Below, piece after piece: positions 10,453-22,590 of a DNA stretch of 64,000 nucleotides. This DNA comes from Hymenopus coronatus (lineage: Eukaryota > Arthropoda > Insecta > Mantodea > Hymenopodidae). Where the stretch lies: assembly GCA_030762935.1 (NCBI GenBank), contig CM060892.1, positions 90,926,827 through 90,990,826 of the forward strand, in the 5' to 3' direction. Numbering within the stretch: position 1 is the first letter of the stretch; each line of letters starts with the position of its first letter. The notes beneath the pieces were generated by a model. The model was given only the letters and a program-made list of their open reading frames with translations. It had not been told where the DNA came from and searched no databases. A program made the translations under genes and the position numbers.

Positions 10453-11335
10453 TGCAATGCCGCCTGTATTTGAAAGTCTTACACATGGCCTGTGTGAAAG
10501 AACAATCATCTACCATAAATAATTTTCGATCATTCTGACACGTCTCGGGCTGTGCTAAACATGGCAACATGTTAAATAAACTTGATGTGGGTTTTTTTTC
10601 CGGTTTAGTTTTCTTCACGAGTTAGGTCACCGTCAACTTTGGAATGCAGAACACATACCACTTGGCAGTAGCTGGTCACGTTCTTAAGGTGATGAACTGA
10701 TGAATAACTGAAAGAAAGCACTGTTAGGTTTGAATGATTATGCGAAACGTTTTTGAAGTTGTTGGGCCGGTGGTCTCGTCCCACGTGAAAAAATTGTCGA
10801 TGTAACCTTGCTACCAAACTACAAGCATTGCATATTTCTATACTACCGATTAAATCTAAGGCACGTAAAATTAGCATTCAAAACATAGAGAATCAATCTT
10901 GGTAATACAATCAAAGAATACTTAAAGAAACACAATCGTTGATGCTGAACTTGAACTGCTGCCTTTATAGAAACTGGTAAAGTGAACTTATTTATTATAT
11001 GTTTAAGAAGTGAAGTTTTACGTTAGAGTATAACGATGTATATAGCTCAAGCTGTGATACCAAAATTACTATCGTATTGAACTAATAATTATTTGATAAG
11101 GAAATAATAGGGCAAGGAGAAATAAATAGGATAAAATGTTCATATATTAAAATCGAGATATAAAGGAAATGAACAATTTTAAATTTTTTTGTCATTAATG
11201 AAGCAAATTGAGTCGAAGTAAAAGAATTAGGAAGTAAGCGTAGCTAAGATATTCCAGATATATTCACTCACATTAGCTAAGGTTCATTTCTGAAGTCAGA
11301 ATGTTCAGAAATCTAAAAGGAATTGAAAACGCACG
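10453..11335. other. No recognisable feature
   Basis: The minus strand has two modest open frames (10361-10618 and 10605-10877), but I recognise no domain in them and do not call a gene. Confidence 0.4.
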
Positions 11336-11852
11336 AAGACCAATTCTCGGAACAATTATGTTGTACCCAAAAATTTGATGCAGAGACTTCACTGGAAGTA
11401 TATGTTTTGAGATCCCCCATTTTAGAAAAAAATCCGTGTGTATATGAGTATTGCTTATGTGCGTGTGTTTGAACAGCATAATTCAAAAACGAAATGTCGC
11501 TTAAATATAAAATTTGACACTTATATTAACTATTATCCATACATGCGCTACGAAGGCTTTTAAGAAAGTCTCCCCAACCCAAATTACCGTCTTTATGGAA
11601 GATGTTCCGAAAATTTTAACTTTTTTCAAAAATGACTAAAACAATTTTGATTATAATACTATATAATTAAGATTTTTATGATAAATGAGATGTATATTTT
11701 CAGTTTTCTGGAAATAACCTCTGACATAATCTACTGTTAATTATGGATGACTTTTGTATAGCTGGTAAACCGTAAGGGATAGACAAGAACTTACTAAACA
11801 AAATAGGTAGATTTCCTTAAAACACCCAATTTATGTCATACTTTTTGAAGAG
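11336..11852 (-). repeat. R870 repeat, central part
   Basis: Reverse copy containing TATATGTTTTGAGATCCCCC, a GT-rich slot near 11433-11473, CCCCAACCCAAATTACCG and GGTAAACCGTAAGGGATAG. Both ends are missing or eroded. Confidence 0.8.
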
Positions 11853-12030
11853 GCATTAGTCATGATTCATCTAAATTAATCTTAGTAATTAAACCAGTGC
11901 CCGAAAACGAACGAGAAATAATAATAATTCATTCTTTTGTGCAAAAAGGAAGAAAATGTGTGTTAGGAAGAAATGTTATTATGTGACATCATCACCAAAC
12001 AAATACGCTGCATTTGATATAATTCGTTGC

Positions 12031-12281
12031 CCACCGTGGTGTAATGGTCTCGGGTTTAAACCTGGCGGAGGACGATGTATTTTTTCGGGCGCAAAAATTC
12101 CTAGCATGGCTTCCTTCGAAAGGAAATTAAAGCCGTTGGTCCCGTGCCATTGAAGTAGGACACGTGAAAGAACCTCAAGCCTGATAAAGAGGCCTCTGAA
12201 GGAAATTAGTCGGCCTGTCATGCCCAATTTAGAATGGGATCCTGAAAACCACAGTAGTTAAAGAAAGTCTATAAATAAAAC
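12031..12281 (+). mobile_element. SINE-B copy (tRNA-derived)
   Basis: The head has box A-like GTGGTGTAATGG and box B-like GGGTTTAAACC, but the tRNA segment between them is deleted. The body carries CATGGCTTCCTTCGAAAGG and CCGTTGGTCCCGTGCC, and the 3' end has CAGTAGTTAAAG. Full-length relatives lie at 53678 and 54526 on the minus strand. Confidence 0.8.
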
Positions 12282-12703
12282 TCCATTTCCATTTCATTTT
12301 AATATAACTCTAAGTTGTATGTTGCACAGACTGAAGAACGCAATGATGCTATAATATATGCTACTTAGTTAATTATAATTAAAACAGATAGTAATAAAAT
12401 AAAAAGGATAGGTGTTAAAGCAGAAAATTATAATAAATATGGATTATAAAATGAACGGCTGAGAAACATATGAATGTTTGTTTGCAAAACCGGATGTTTG
12501 CAACATTTAAATCTGTGACACCAAAATTATAAAATATTATAAATGAAACTATATAAAGAATATTTTTCTTCAAAAGGCAATATTCTGTCAGAATTATAAA
12601 TTAGTCAATATAGCACACATGAAAATATTTATAATATGTCATATATTTAATCTATGTTAATATAAGATTCAAAAACTTTGTTACAGGTAAACGACGAGCT
12701 ATC

Positions 12704-12705
<2 letters not shown>
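12282..12705. other. No recognisable feature
   Basis: AT-rich. It may include the far 5' end of the CR1-like LINE that follows. Confidence 0.35.

Positions 12706-12769
<64 letters not shown>
12706..12769 (+). repeat. TG microsatellite (about 32 units)
   Basis: An uninterrupted TG run. It produces an artificial Cys-Val repeat in the overlapping open frame. Confidence 0.98.
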
Positions 12770-12770
<1 letters not shown>

Positions 12771-12771
12771 C

Positions 12772-13068
12772 AGATTTAAAAACAAAGTGGTCACTGGTTT
12801 AAAGTTTGTTGATTATGAGAATTATTTCCACAACAGTTGTGCAAGATTGACAAGTAACATCTTTTTGGACGACGGCATTATCCAGTCTTGCGAAAGTGAT
12901 GGAAATAATGACGCATTTTATAATGCTTAAGTACTTTAGCAGACAGTAATGAGAAGATAGATATTCAAATTCTGAAGTATATTATAAATCAAAAAGACTG
13001 TATTATAGAAGAACTCAGAGGGGAAATTAAACTACTTAACCAACGTAAAGACTTGCTGAGAAATCAAA
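12772..13068 (+). pseudogene. Probable ORF1 remnant of CR1-like LINE
   Basis: Two pieces look like a LINE ORF1 with a PHD-like cysteine/histidine motif followed by a coiled coil. ENYFHNSCARLTSNIFLDDG at 12817-12876 resembles the 'WFHNSCA.L' zinc-binding segment. SNEKIDIQILKYIINQKD and then IIEELRGEIKLLNQRKDL (12947-13057) form a charged heptad-like helix. A stop at 12928 separates them. The position upstream of the endonuclease/RT ORF and the matching strand support this. The assignment is inferred and only moderately secure. Confidence 0.45.
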
Positions 13069-13318
13069 TGACTTCTCACTCGGAGATCCCGGGTTCGATT
13101 CCCGGCTGTGGCGGGAAATGATTCTTTAGCCAGAATTATTTCCTATCCCCCACAGAATGTGGAAGTATGCATGTGAGAGTGAATGTTTGTATGCTTGAGG
13201 AAAATAAAATTATTTAAACCAAACGTAAATGAACCTAACAACGAGTTGTTTCAAGTGCAAAGACCGCGATATGACCTTTGATGTTAAATGGGGCTATATT
13301 ACGTAAATGAAAAAAAAA
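13069..13318 (+). mobile_element. SINE-A copy, 5' truncated
   Basis: It begins inside the tRNA-like head at GACTTCTCACTCGG, continues with GGGTTCGATTCCCGGC, CCAGAATTATTTCCTATCCC and ACAACGAGTTGTTTCAAGTG, and ends in an A run at 13308-13317. It sits between the ORF1-like remnant and ORF2 of the LINE, in the same orientation. Confidence 0.85.
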
Positions 13319-13394
13319 AGTCACGCTGCTCATTGTGCTGATAATTCAGCAAATAGCCGCGGTGTTCCATTCGACCATAAAGTGAAACAAAGAG

Positions 13395-15990
13395 CAACTA
13401 ATGCTGAGTAGATGTACACATATACTGTATTACTGAACACTAGTTGTGCTATGATAAGTAAATTTTATTGAAAATCCCTGATTTGAAACTGGTCGACAGT
13501 TTTTGTAGACCGTCTAGTAAAATGCATGGAGGCTCTGCAATACAGTACTTGTACGTGATGGAGTCACGGCTAGCAAGGGAGTTGACCTGAAAAACATTAC
13601 CAGACAACACGCGTTTAAAGCATGCTCGTCATACATTAGTAACAGCAATTTTATTTCTATTAATTTCTATAGAAGACCAGAAAAAACACAATTTAATACT
13701 TTTTTAATATGTCTTAGCGACCTTTATGTGACTGTTTTACAAGTTTAGCAAGTCAGTCAACATCATTTTAAGTGGTGATTTTAACGTCGATTTCTGCTCT
13801 GATGCTGTTGAAATACGGGAAATAATTAATTTGGTTACAGGTTTTGGACTTAGACAATTAATACTTCCACACGCCCTAGTATACTTAATAGTGCTGGCAC
13901 ATGTATTGATAAGTCATCACCAATATTCTTGATGATGATTGTAAAGCGTGTGTTATACCCACAATCTTCTCAGATCATGACGTTTTACATCTTGTTGTAG
14001 ATGTTGACTGATTTAAGAGACATTGAAAACATAAACGACGACAATAACCACAATAATGTAAATTTAAAATGTGTTATAAATGATCAAAGATGCTATTTTA
14101 CTCTGTTATTAAGTCAAGTGTGTTAGTTTTACTTATATAGCATCACTGATTTATATAGTAAAGTTAATTACTTTCTTTCAATTTTTATTGATATAGTTGA
14201 TGTTTTTCCTTCAATTTCTTTTAAAATAAAACATAAAAAAGGACTCAAGCATAACAGATGGTGCAACGAAAAGCTCCATAATCTTAAAATGGAATTGGTA
14301 TTTCTGAAATTAAGATGAAGTATATTGAAGCTAAGAAACTGTATCAGAAGAGCCTAAAACCGCAAAAATTAATTATTTTTCTAGCTTAATTAAGGATCTT
14401 CAAAACAAAACAAAGGTTACTTGGTCTGATACTAACAGCATAATAAAAAAAAGTTACAATTTTCAACTCCAGAGCTGGAACCTGAGGTATATAATTCTTA
14501 TTTTATTAGCAAAGTAGAAGAGCTTGTGAACAGCATACCTCCCAATAAAACAGTCATTTCTAGAAAATATGCCCAAAGCTGATGACACTTTTTCCTTTAA
14601 ATATGTCAGTGCAGATGAAGTATGTCTTCCATAGTGAGCTTAAGTAATAGCACTTCTCTTGATGTTTATGGTATAAACTCCAAAATACTAAAATTGGCAG
14701 CCATCCATATATCAGAACCGCTTACGCGTATTTTTAATTTTTGCATTGATTATGGTATGTCTCCCGAAGCGTTTAAATATGCAAAAGTAACTCCAGTGTA
14801 TAAAAAGGGTAATAGAGTAGACTACGGAAAATATAGACCTATAGGTATTATACCAATTAGGTCAAAAGTTTTCGAGATTTTAATTAATAAACAAATTTAT
14901 AAATATTTTTAAGAAAACTCTTTATTAAGTAAGTAGCAGGTTGGGTTTCGGAATCTCCATAGTACTATAGGTGCAATAACCCTGTTCTATAAGCGCTGTC
15001 TCTCTGGTATTGAGGCTGGTAATTTACTTTGTAGTCAATTTTATGATTTCACAAAGGCTCTTGATACCGTTTCCTATAAAACGCTGCAACATAAGTTAAA
15101 AAATTATGGTTTTAATAATATTAGTGTAAACATTGTATCTTATTATCTTAGCAATAGGTACCAGGCAGCGTTTTTAAATTATAGTAAAGTTTCCTCTTTT
15201 AAACACTTGAAGTATGGTGTACCTCAAGGAACCATACTGGGACCGGTATTGTTCACAATATACATTAATGATCTTCCTAATTTATTTACAATTGTCATTC
15301 AAAGACATAAATGTTTGTAGATGACTTGGCTGTTAACATTGCAGATTCAAGAACAGGTATATTGAACTTAAAACTTAGAGAGTTAACTAACAGTGTCCAA
15401 ATATGGTGTAATACTAATGATTTGATTTTAAACAGTTCAAAAACAGAGACATTACATTTTAGCTTAAAGAGAATAGATTCAGATGACCATAAAACAGTGA
15501 CATTTCTAGGTTTGTATGTTGACTGAAATTTGTGCTGGAGAACTCATGTCACTATGTCGTAAAAAGTTTGGGTTTGTTTATGTTACGAATGCTTAAGAAC
15601 AACATTAATGTAGAATCTTTAATTGCAGCCTATGATGGACATATTCATAGTCATCTGAATTATGGATTTTTGCTCTGGGGTAAGCACGCTTCAGCATTAC
15701 GATATGGGGATTAATTTATGGAGCTTCACCTAGGACTCATTGTGAACCACTTTTTATTCAATCTGGTATACTTTACCATCGATGTATGTTCTGGCCTGCC
15801 TCTTGTGTGCCATGAAAAATATTAATGATTTTACTACTTGTGATAATATACATAATTACCCAACAGTAAAAGCTCAAACATTTATATACCTAAAAGTAAA
15901 TATACTGTTAGTGTAAATAGTTCCTATTATAGCTCATTAAACATTTTTTTAATCCTTACCTATGCATGTGAGACATGTTTCGTTTCAGTG
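13395..15990 (+). pseudogene. CR1-like LINE ORF2 (endonuclease + reverse transcriptase), broken
   Basis: ORF2 of a CR1/jockey-superfamily LINE in several frames. The endonuclease includes CITEH near 13427, GGSAIQY near 13529, FYRRPEKTQFNTFL near 13666, the catalytic GDFNVDF near 13776 and SDHDVLHLVVDVD near 13972. A pre-RT region runs to about 14620. The reverse transcriptase includes SLDVYGINSKILKL near 14652, VTPVYKKGN near 14790, YRPIGIIPIRSKVFE near 14832, QVGFRNLHST near 14938, YGVPQGTILGPVLF near 15214 and FVDDLAVN at 15314 in place of the usual YADD box. The C-terminal part has SHLNYGFLLWG near 15652 and ASPRTHCEPLFI near 15724. Stops at 14910, 15306, 15524 and 15712 plus frameshifts inactivate it. 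Confidence 0.85.
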
Positions 15991-16170
15991 CTTCAAGAGG
16001 AGGGTCAGATCAATATTAATGGTTGGTTAATTCTCTATATACCTTGACGGGTTTCAAAATATAAATATGTGACGGAAGATTGTATGATTAGACATGTAAT
16101 TTAGTAATGAAGTCATGTATAATTGTATTCCAAAGTTTAATAAATGATTTATCTATCTGTCTATCTATGT
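15991..16170 (+). mobile_element. 3' end of CR1-like LINE with ATCT tail
   Basis: The remaining 3' sequence of the LINE ends in AATAAATGATTTATCTATCT and then GTCTATCTATGT near 16139-16170. A short tandem tail in place of poly(A) is typical of CR1-superfamily LINEs. Confidence 0.6.
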
Positions 16171-16576
16171 ATTGTACTAAGGAATATTGTAAATCGAGAG
16201 CACAAAAGGCAGTAATATTGTGCTATATTATTGCCATATTTGAACCTAAGAAACTTAGAATCTCTAAGTGTATAATTTATTGTATCCAAGTGTTACTTTA
16301 AATCTTTAAAAAGAATCTTCAGCATCAACAAGGGGGCGCAAACTACATAATCAGGCCAAATAAAATAATTCACAGTTCTTAGATCAATTACTATTTCTCT
16401 TTTTTTCTCCCAAATTCTTATTTACCATGCAAAGGGATAAATAAACTCATACTCACCAGAAAATTGTCAATTACTGACTTCCAATCAGAATATCCAAAGC
16501 ATAAATAAAATAAAAATGCTGAGCTATTCGCAATGATCAATCGAACGTTCGTCAACAATGGTGAATTAAAAACCAG
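16171..16576. other. No recognisable feature
   Basis: AT-rich flank of the LINE. Nothing was recognised. Confidence 0.4.
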
Positions 16577-16830
16577 ACGTACAAAGCTAACTCAACCATT
16601 CTTATACCTCAACACATCATGTTAGGTTAGGTTAGTCTTAAGTAAGCTTCACTTTCAAGCAATAATGGTTTCCCAAAAATGAATTTCTGCATGCAAATGT
16701 CATTATATGACATTTACACTCAATGACACATGCACTCAATCATCCTTATACCTGAATACATCATTATATTATGTTAGGTTAGTCCTAACTAAGCTTCAGC
16801 TTTAAACAATAATGGTTTCTCTGAACTGAA
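16577..16830 (+). repeat. Diverged direct duplication with GTTAG runs
   Basis: About 105 bases are repeated with an offset near 147: 16577-16690 and 16727-16830. Shared blocks are CTTATACCT.AA.ACATCAT, GTTAGGTTAGT, TAAGCTTCA and CAATAATGGTTTC. The first copy has three GTTAG units and the second two. Confidence 0.65.
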
Positions 16831-17044
16831 TTCCTTACTAATAATGTTACTAAATTGTACTGGAGTGTAACTGCCACGGAGTGCAAGTGTCAGAGACTTT
16901 TGAAGTACCACCGGGGCAGGTTTCACTATTAAGCTAATTTATCACAACTTGTAGTAAACCACTGCTACCAACCTGGCCACAAAAGGTGCTACAACTACAA
17001 CAGGACAACAGCTTCCACAATCTCATCAATTGCCAGGATCTTAA

Positions 17045-17415
17045 ATCCTGTGACTCTTTTTTTTTAGAACTAACCCTTTCCGAGATAACGCTGCTTATTG
17101 GTTTCAATTTTAAATTACTTAAACGTTTCTCAATCAGAAAATCATAAGTTTCATACCGTCTTGTTTTACTCTTGGTCAACCAAAGAGTGCGAAATTTCAG
17201 TTATCACATAGAGATCAACTTTTAAAGGCTTTGACTATCGCTTTAGCCTAGTGTATGCCTTATTTCCTTTCACTTATAAGGAAGCAAATAATATGATAAT
17301 TTCGGCTAATGTTTATTTCGCTTAGCATTATGTAGATAAAAGGATAATCGTTTGCAACAATCGTTTGTTTGCAGAACAGCTAGGAAAGTCATATGAATGG
17401 AACACATATGATTTT
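17045..17415 (-). repeat. R870 repeat, 5' half
   Basis: Reverse copy with GGTTTCAATTTTAAATTACT near 17099, GACTATCGCTTTAGCC near 17231 and GGAAAGTCATATGAATGG near 17382. The hairpin end is missing. Confidence 0.8.
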
Positions 17416-17445
17416 TTCTATACATATCTACAATATCTACAATGT

Positions 17446-17630
17446 CTGTTTCTCCCAATGTGAGATTTGTGGTGGACAAAACGGCGCTGGGGCGGGTTTT
17501 CTCCGGGTACTCCGGTTTCCCCCGCCATCGCATTCCACCGGTGCTCCATCATCATTCATGTATCATCAGTGTCACCGCCTGCGGTGCCATTAGTAGTTAA
17601 AGCGGGCGTTAAACACTACAAAAAAAAAAA
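17446..17630 (+). mobile_element. SINE-C copy, head truncated
   Basis: It carries the conserved central block GGGTTTTCTCCGGGTACTCC near 17492 and the end GTAGTTAAAGCGGGCGTTAA, followed by an A10 run at 17619. The tRNA-like head present at 45511 is absent here. It sits immediately beside an R870 5' end. Confidence 0.8.
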
Positions 17631-18564
17631 TATCTGTTGTTAGTTCAAGCAGTTTCATCTGTTGGAAAATGTTACCGTTTAGATCCCTTTCTTGGGTGTC
17701 GCGCGCTACGGGGTGAGAACCACTGCTCTTGCGATCAAATTAACTTCCCTTTGTGAGTTGCAATGTTTCATTTACGAGTTCTCTTGTGTCAACGTGGATG
17801 TCTGCACCATAGGCTATGAATACCAGGAGCATATTAAACTAATGAGAATGTGACACAGAAAGCATAACAATAAAACTAATTATACTCCAATTAATATCAA
17901 AAAGAGGTCAGGAAGGAAAACCAAGATGATGATATATTTGCTTTATAGCTCCCATTCCTTTTACTTTCCTTTTCATTAAAATTTGCTCTATGAATAGTGG
18001 TTCAGCTCTTTACTTGGATATATTTTTCATTTTCATTATGTATTACTTTATCTCCTTTTTACATACATATTTTACATACGTACTTTATAATATCATGCAA
18101 AAAATGCCATGAGAAAGCTTATCAAGGATGACACACAACAGAAGTAGTATCAGGATTACAATGGCAAATAATCATATTTTTCAGAAGTTTCTTTTTTGTA
18201 TCATTGTTTACATATAAGATGTTAGGGTATTAGCGTGCAGACTTCAACGGCAACTTCCTCACTTCAAGTTACGCTGAAACCTAAGTTCTTGTATCATTTT
18301 CGTCTATATGACATGGTTAATAAGCACAAAATCAAACTGATCAAATATTTGATTGCGAATATGTCACCATACCTTTACTGCTGCAAATACAATAGCGAGG
18401 TATTGCTAAAATTAGTCTTTAGTCACAAAATTCTAGGAATATTAAAGAACTGGATTCCAGCGTCGTAGTAATACGCTTGGTAACTACGGAAGTGGAAGGT
18501 TCATAGTAATGTGCTTAAACAGCTGGTTGTCAATGCTTCAGATGCGTTCAATACATTCAGAACT
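17631..18564. other. No recognisable feature
   Basis: The plus-strand open frame at 18235-18468 shows no recognised domain. I do not call a gene. Confidence 0.4.
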
Positions 18565-18858
18565 ATGGCAGTTTGTACAAATCAAGAGTATCTAGATATG
18601 CTTCTTGCTTATGGCAAAGCTCAATCCTTTTGATTATTATTTCTAGAGCACTTAAAAACTGAAGTGTAACATAACGAGGCTGCTACCATTGATGATTTTC
18701 GCATACGTGTGTTTGAAACAGTCCTAGAGATTGGGCAGAACGCAGAAGCTCTAACGAGATTAGGGCAAAATTGGCTAGGAAGGTATAATGCTTGCATAGA
18801 TTCTAATGGAGCACATTTAGAGCATCTACTGCAAATGAGCACATTGTTAATGTATTAA
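18565..18858 (+). pseudogene. Internally deleted DUF4817/DDE transposase
   Basis: From an ATG at 18565 one reading frame runs 97 codons with only two internal stops. It begins MAVCTNQEYLDMLLAYGKAQ, the N-terminal DUF4817 block. It jumps directly to FLEHLKTEV (the 'FFLWGHLKT' block after the third catalytic acid) and continues with EAATIDDFRIRVFETVLEIG and NACIDSNGAHLEHLL, the normal C-terminus. The whole catalytic centre, normally about 200 residues, is absent. This is the shape of a non-autonomous deletion derivative. A polyadenylation-like AATAAA follows near 18865. It cannot be an active enzyme. Confidence 0.75.
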
Positions 18859-20454
18859 CGATTAATAAATTTCCTGTTTAACAAATATATGCCTTTAATT
18901 TAATTCTTAATAAATATATGCCTTTGATTTAATTCTCACGAAACACCTGAATGAAATATTTCCATAATTCACATCTGAACTTACTTTATGTTTGATCATC
19001 AGACTAAATCTTATGCCTAGGCTCATACATTCAGGTCTTATGAACACAATCGGACAGCTTCAAAGTAAACCACCCCATCCCTCGTTAGTGGCAGAAGCGG
19101 GCCGGATTTTAAACACAAACAAAAACATTGGCGTGGCCGCAACCGAAACAGAAAATTCTGCTGTCGAATCTTACTCTGTTGCCAGACTGTGCAAATAATG
19201 TTCCATTATCTCCATTACTTTGATAGATGAAAATTTTTAATTTTTGGGTCTCTTAGCACGCTAAATCTGCGCCCTTATACTCTTAATGTCCTTTTTATAT
19301 ACTGTATGTAATAATTTTCAAGATTCTTTTTCACTCGCGAGAATATTTGAATATTTAAGCTTTTAAATGTTTCCAATTATTTATTTTGTAGACATGTTTA
19401 AAATAGGACATAACATTTTATGCAATACTGCAACTTTTGTTGGAAAAAATAGTAAAGTATACAACACACAATTTCCGAAGCATCAAGCATGTATTAAATT
19501 TTGAGGAAAACTGAAAAGTGATTTCTAATCCACTACTTTGAATACAACACCAAATGAGGAGAAACTCAACTTGAAAACGTGGCCAATGTATGCCGTTATG
19601 TGCAAGAGTATTTGTAAGGTAAGCAACCAATATGAGTAGTTGTTCACAATACTGTGACTTTTTCTTTATTCAATTGAATGTCAGTTTAACAACTTCGTCG
19701 TATCGAACAGTTTGGTTAGATATGTGGTGGTATGTGGTGGACAATCGTCTTTTAGGGTCTCATCCCCCGTACCATACTTCCTTGCTTCGCGCTAAGCAGA
19801 TGGTCCCAAAGTGTCATTTACTCTTGCTGCTCTACTATCCGTAATCAGATTGTGTGATCCGTAGTCAGATGGCTAGTTACAGTTAGCCTTTTCCAATTAT
19901 CCTCCTTATACCATACCACTTACCTCCGCGAAAAACAGATTGGGTTAGCGTGTCGTCCAATTTACTGTTTTCACTATCTGTGGATAGCTGGCAGCGCATT
20001 CACAATTACCATCTATTTTCAGTTTGAGACTGAAGTTAGAAATTTGAGTCGTGGAATTAAGTATACAATCCGATATTGGTGATTGAGGGGAAACCACACA
20101 AAAAAAAAATAATAATAATAAAATTGTTTGGCCCACCTGATGTGACCCAAGAATCTCCTGAGTGCAATCCACAGACATAATCGCCTGAGAGCCATTCCAA
20201 CCCTTCCCTAAATTCCTGTGGTTAAGTCCCTGCTAGGATAGATACACAACTTCATTTGCCACGACTCTCGCTCGTTCCCACGCACACACGAACGCTCGGT
20301 TGTAATGGTTTTATTAAAGAAAAATCTCAAGGGTATATCAAAAGTTGAGAAAAAATTAAAACTGTGAATAAATATTGGTCACTTGCTAAGTGACTTTAAA
20401 AAAAGACAAAATCATTATTTGCATCATTTAATTCTGTCATTCAACGCTGTGGAA
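18859..20454. other. No recognisable feature
   Basis: Small local duplications occur (TATGTGGTGG twice near 19722; CCGTA.TCAGAT twice near 19839). No gene or known element is recognised. Confidence 0.4.
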
Positions 20455-20865
20455 AACAAGTTCTTTCACTTGGGTACCGACACATACAAATATGGATGGA
20501 AATGAAAACGCTGGTAAAACTACAAAACAAGCCACCCGACATCCCATTAGTGACCACGGAATAACTTCTACTCATTAAGACATCATTAGATACACCAAAC
20601 AACTGCTTATAGAAAAATGGAATACGACATGGTCAACATCCTACAGCAAACTGTTAGATGCCCATGATGGATCTATCAATTTCTTTTAATCTTTGCGAGA
20701 ATTAGAACGTCGAGAGTTACCCGTCTCAGAATTATCACTTCAGACACACTTCATCACTAATAAAGAAAGTACAAAACGTGAAATCTGCAATAGACCGCTT
20801 ACTACACAAGACATTCTGCTGGAGTGTCATAAGTTTACCAGAGATTCAGGCCAGCTTCAGTAACT
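20455..20865 (+). pseudogene. LINE ORF2 C-terminus with RNase H remnant
   Basis: The end of an RNase-H-bearing LINE ORF2 in one frame with two stops. WVPTHTNMDGNENAGKTTKQ (about 20473-20532) is the C-terminal RNase H block, where a conserved 'GNE.AD' is expected. YTKQLLIEKWNTTWS follows, then ELERRELPVSELSLQTHFIT and LTTQDILLECHKFTRD. The last is the post-RNase-H 'CxxC...H' segment with its first cysteine at 20787 and last near 20826. Stops at 20577 and 20687 inactivate it. The clade is not resolved. Confidence 0.75.
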
Positions 20866-21335
20866 TACCAAGTGCTCTACACAGCCACCACAAAATTAAA
20901 AATACTATAATATTCATAAGAAAATGAAAATTGTTTGAATTATTGGAAACTGTATTATTTGTACTTTACCACTATGTAAAAAACTATTTTATATATATTT
21001 TGAAAGGTCGCAATATGACCATGCTGTTAAAAGTGACCCCTTAAAAATAATTATAGTATAATACTTTGAAAGCTTGTGAGTTTCAAGTTCCCTAAAAGAT
21101 CAGAGCATCTGCTTTAACATCTTTAATCATCCTTGATGAGTAAAGGCTTCAATTAACGCGAATGAAACGCTACAAGCATTTAACTATTAAACCGTGTTTA
21201 TATGGGCCTAAGCTTGTTAGAAGGGAAGGGAAATGCGGGTTCAAAGGGAGCTTATAGGGTCATCTTTAATCAATAACCCCGGTATAAGATAGGTAATTGG
21301 GATTCGGACCAACCATGTCCTCTGCTATACGTACA
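20866..21335. other. LINE 3' flank and unassigned sequence
   Basis: The first part may be the LINE 3' untranslated region. No tail or boundary is evident. Confidence 0.35.
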
Positions 21336-21880
21336 ATTACATCTTCTTACATTTTCTAGCGTATATGTACCATGCACATAATAGATAGAGAAGGTATTAT
21401 ATTCCACCCTACATTTCAATACCAAGATTTGACTGGAAATATTTGTTTTGGGACTTTCTGAATCCAAATAAAAGCATTAAAAAAATCTGTATGTAGATCT
21501 CCTCAAAATACGCAATATATGTTCTTTACATTTTTGTTATAGAGCTAAGTGTTTCAGGGATATTCCTTATTACTGGTTTCAATTTTAAAATACTTACCTT
21601 TTCTTAAACAGGAAGTTGTCGGTGTTTCTTTTGTTTTACTCCTGGCCACATAAAGAAGCGAATGCTAATGACATTCGCATAGCAACGCTTTTAAAATGTG
21701 TGACAATCGCTTTAGTTTAATGTACTCCTTCTACTTATCTCCTACTTATAAATAACTAAGTAATAAGATTAATGTTTATCTCCATTTAGCATGAAGTAGA
21801 CAAAAAAATAGCTTTTTCTACAATAGTTTGTTTGTAGAACAGAAGACAAAGGCATGTGAATGTAACGCATCAGATTTTTA
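21336..21880 (-). repeat. R870 repeat with central deletion
   Basis: Both ends are present: TATATGTACCATGCACAT near 21360 at the hairpin end and GGCATGTGAATGTAACGCA near 21850 at the 5' end. About 300 bases between the microsatellite slot and the TTATAGAGCTAAGTGTTTC block are missing. Confidence 0.85.
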
Positions 21881-22035
21881 GGAACGACTGAGCGACTTAT
21901 AGCCACAAAATTAATGAAAGTTTTGGTAAAATGTTCGCGAGAACCATCCGCAGTAACACCATGAAACTGTTTCTTTGTTTAAACATAGGTTAGAGATTAA
22001 AGCTATGTTTGTGGAGAGGAGTTCTCTCTATTATG

Positions 22036-22038
<3 letters not shown>

Positions 22039-22074
<36 letters not shown>
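22039..22074 (+). repeat. GT microsatellite
   Basis: About 17-18 GT dinucleotides in an otherwise unassigned stretch. Confidence 0.95.
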
Positions 22075-22076
<2 letters not shown>

Positions 22077-22428
22077 TAAGGGGTTATATTGGTGTTTGAA
22101 TGGTGTCAACAATTTCCACCATTGAAAAGCACTGACTTTTGGATGATCCTCATTGAGGGCATCGCATCACTACGGCTGAATCAACTGTTGGAATGCAAGC
22201 GCGAGTTATGCTATGATCTTCACCCAGTGAATTCTTGCTATCATCTTCCCTTCCAGCCAGACTCTGAGGTTTGTGATATTCGACTCAAGAGTTGAAAAGC
22301 TGGATATAGGCTTTAGCAGCGAACGGCTTCTAAGGTGCTGAAAAAAACAATTTGCGGTTTTATATATTTAATTTAGGACTTTTAAGCATTTACATTACAA
22401 TTAATAATTCAAATATAAGGACGAGGAG

Positions 22429-22590
22429 TTCCCCAGTTAATGGATTGGAAGGGGGACTGAGCCTCTCGCTTGTCTCCACTCTCCCCAGATTTGGTCTCAC
22501 TGGACTTTTTCCTATTGGGCTTTGTGAAGAACAAGCGTACAGCACTGTTGTACACAATCTAGATCAGGCATGTCCAAATTGAAGCAGCAG
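22429..22590 (+). pseudogene. DUF4817/DDE transposase fragment
   Basis: A short remnant spanning the catalytic-domain end. WIGRGTEPLACLHSP (22441-22485) corresponds to the usual 'WIGRGGP..WPPRSP'. After a frameshift, PDLVSLDFFLLGFVKNK (22485-22535) corresponds to 'SPDLTPLDFFLWGHLK'. The rest of the gene is not visible. Confidence 0.6.

Noticed and set aside
16621..16640. Interstitial telomere array (TTAGG type)
   Set aside because: Only three GTTAG units, within a longer diverged duplication. Too short to be telomeric.
22089..22295. Helix-turn-helix protein (VFEWCQQF segment)
   Set aside because: A faint likeness to mariner/Tc1 N-termini covers fewer than ten residues, and the rest does not follow.
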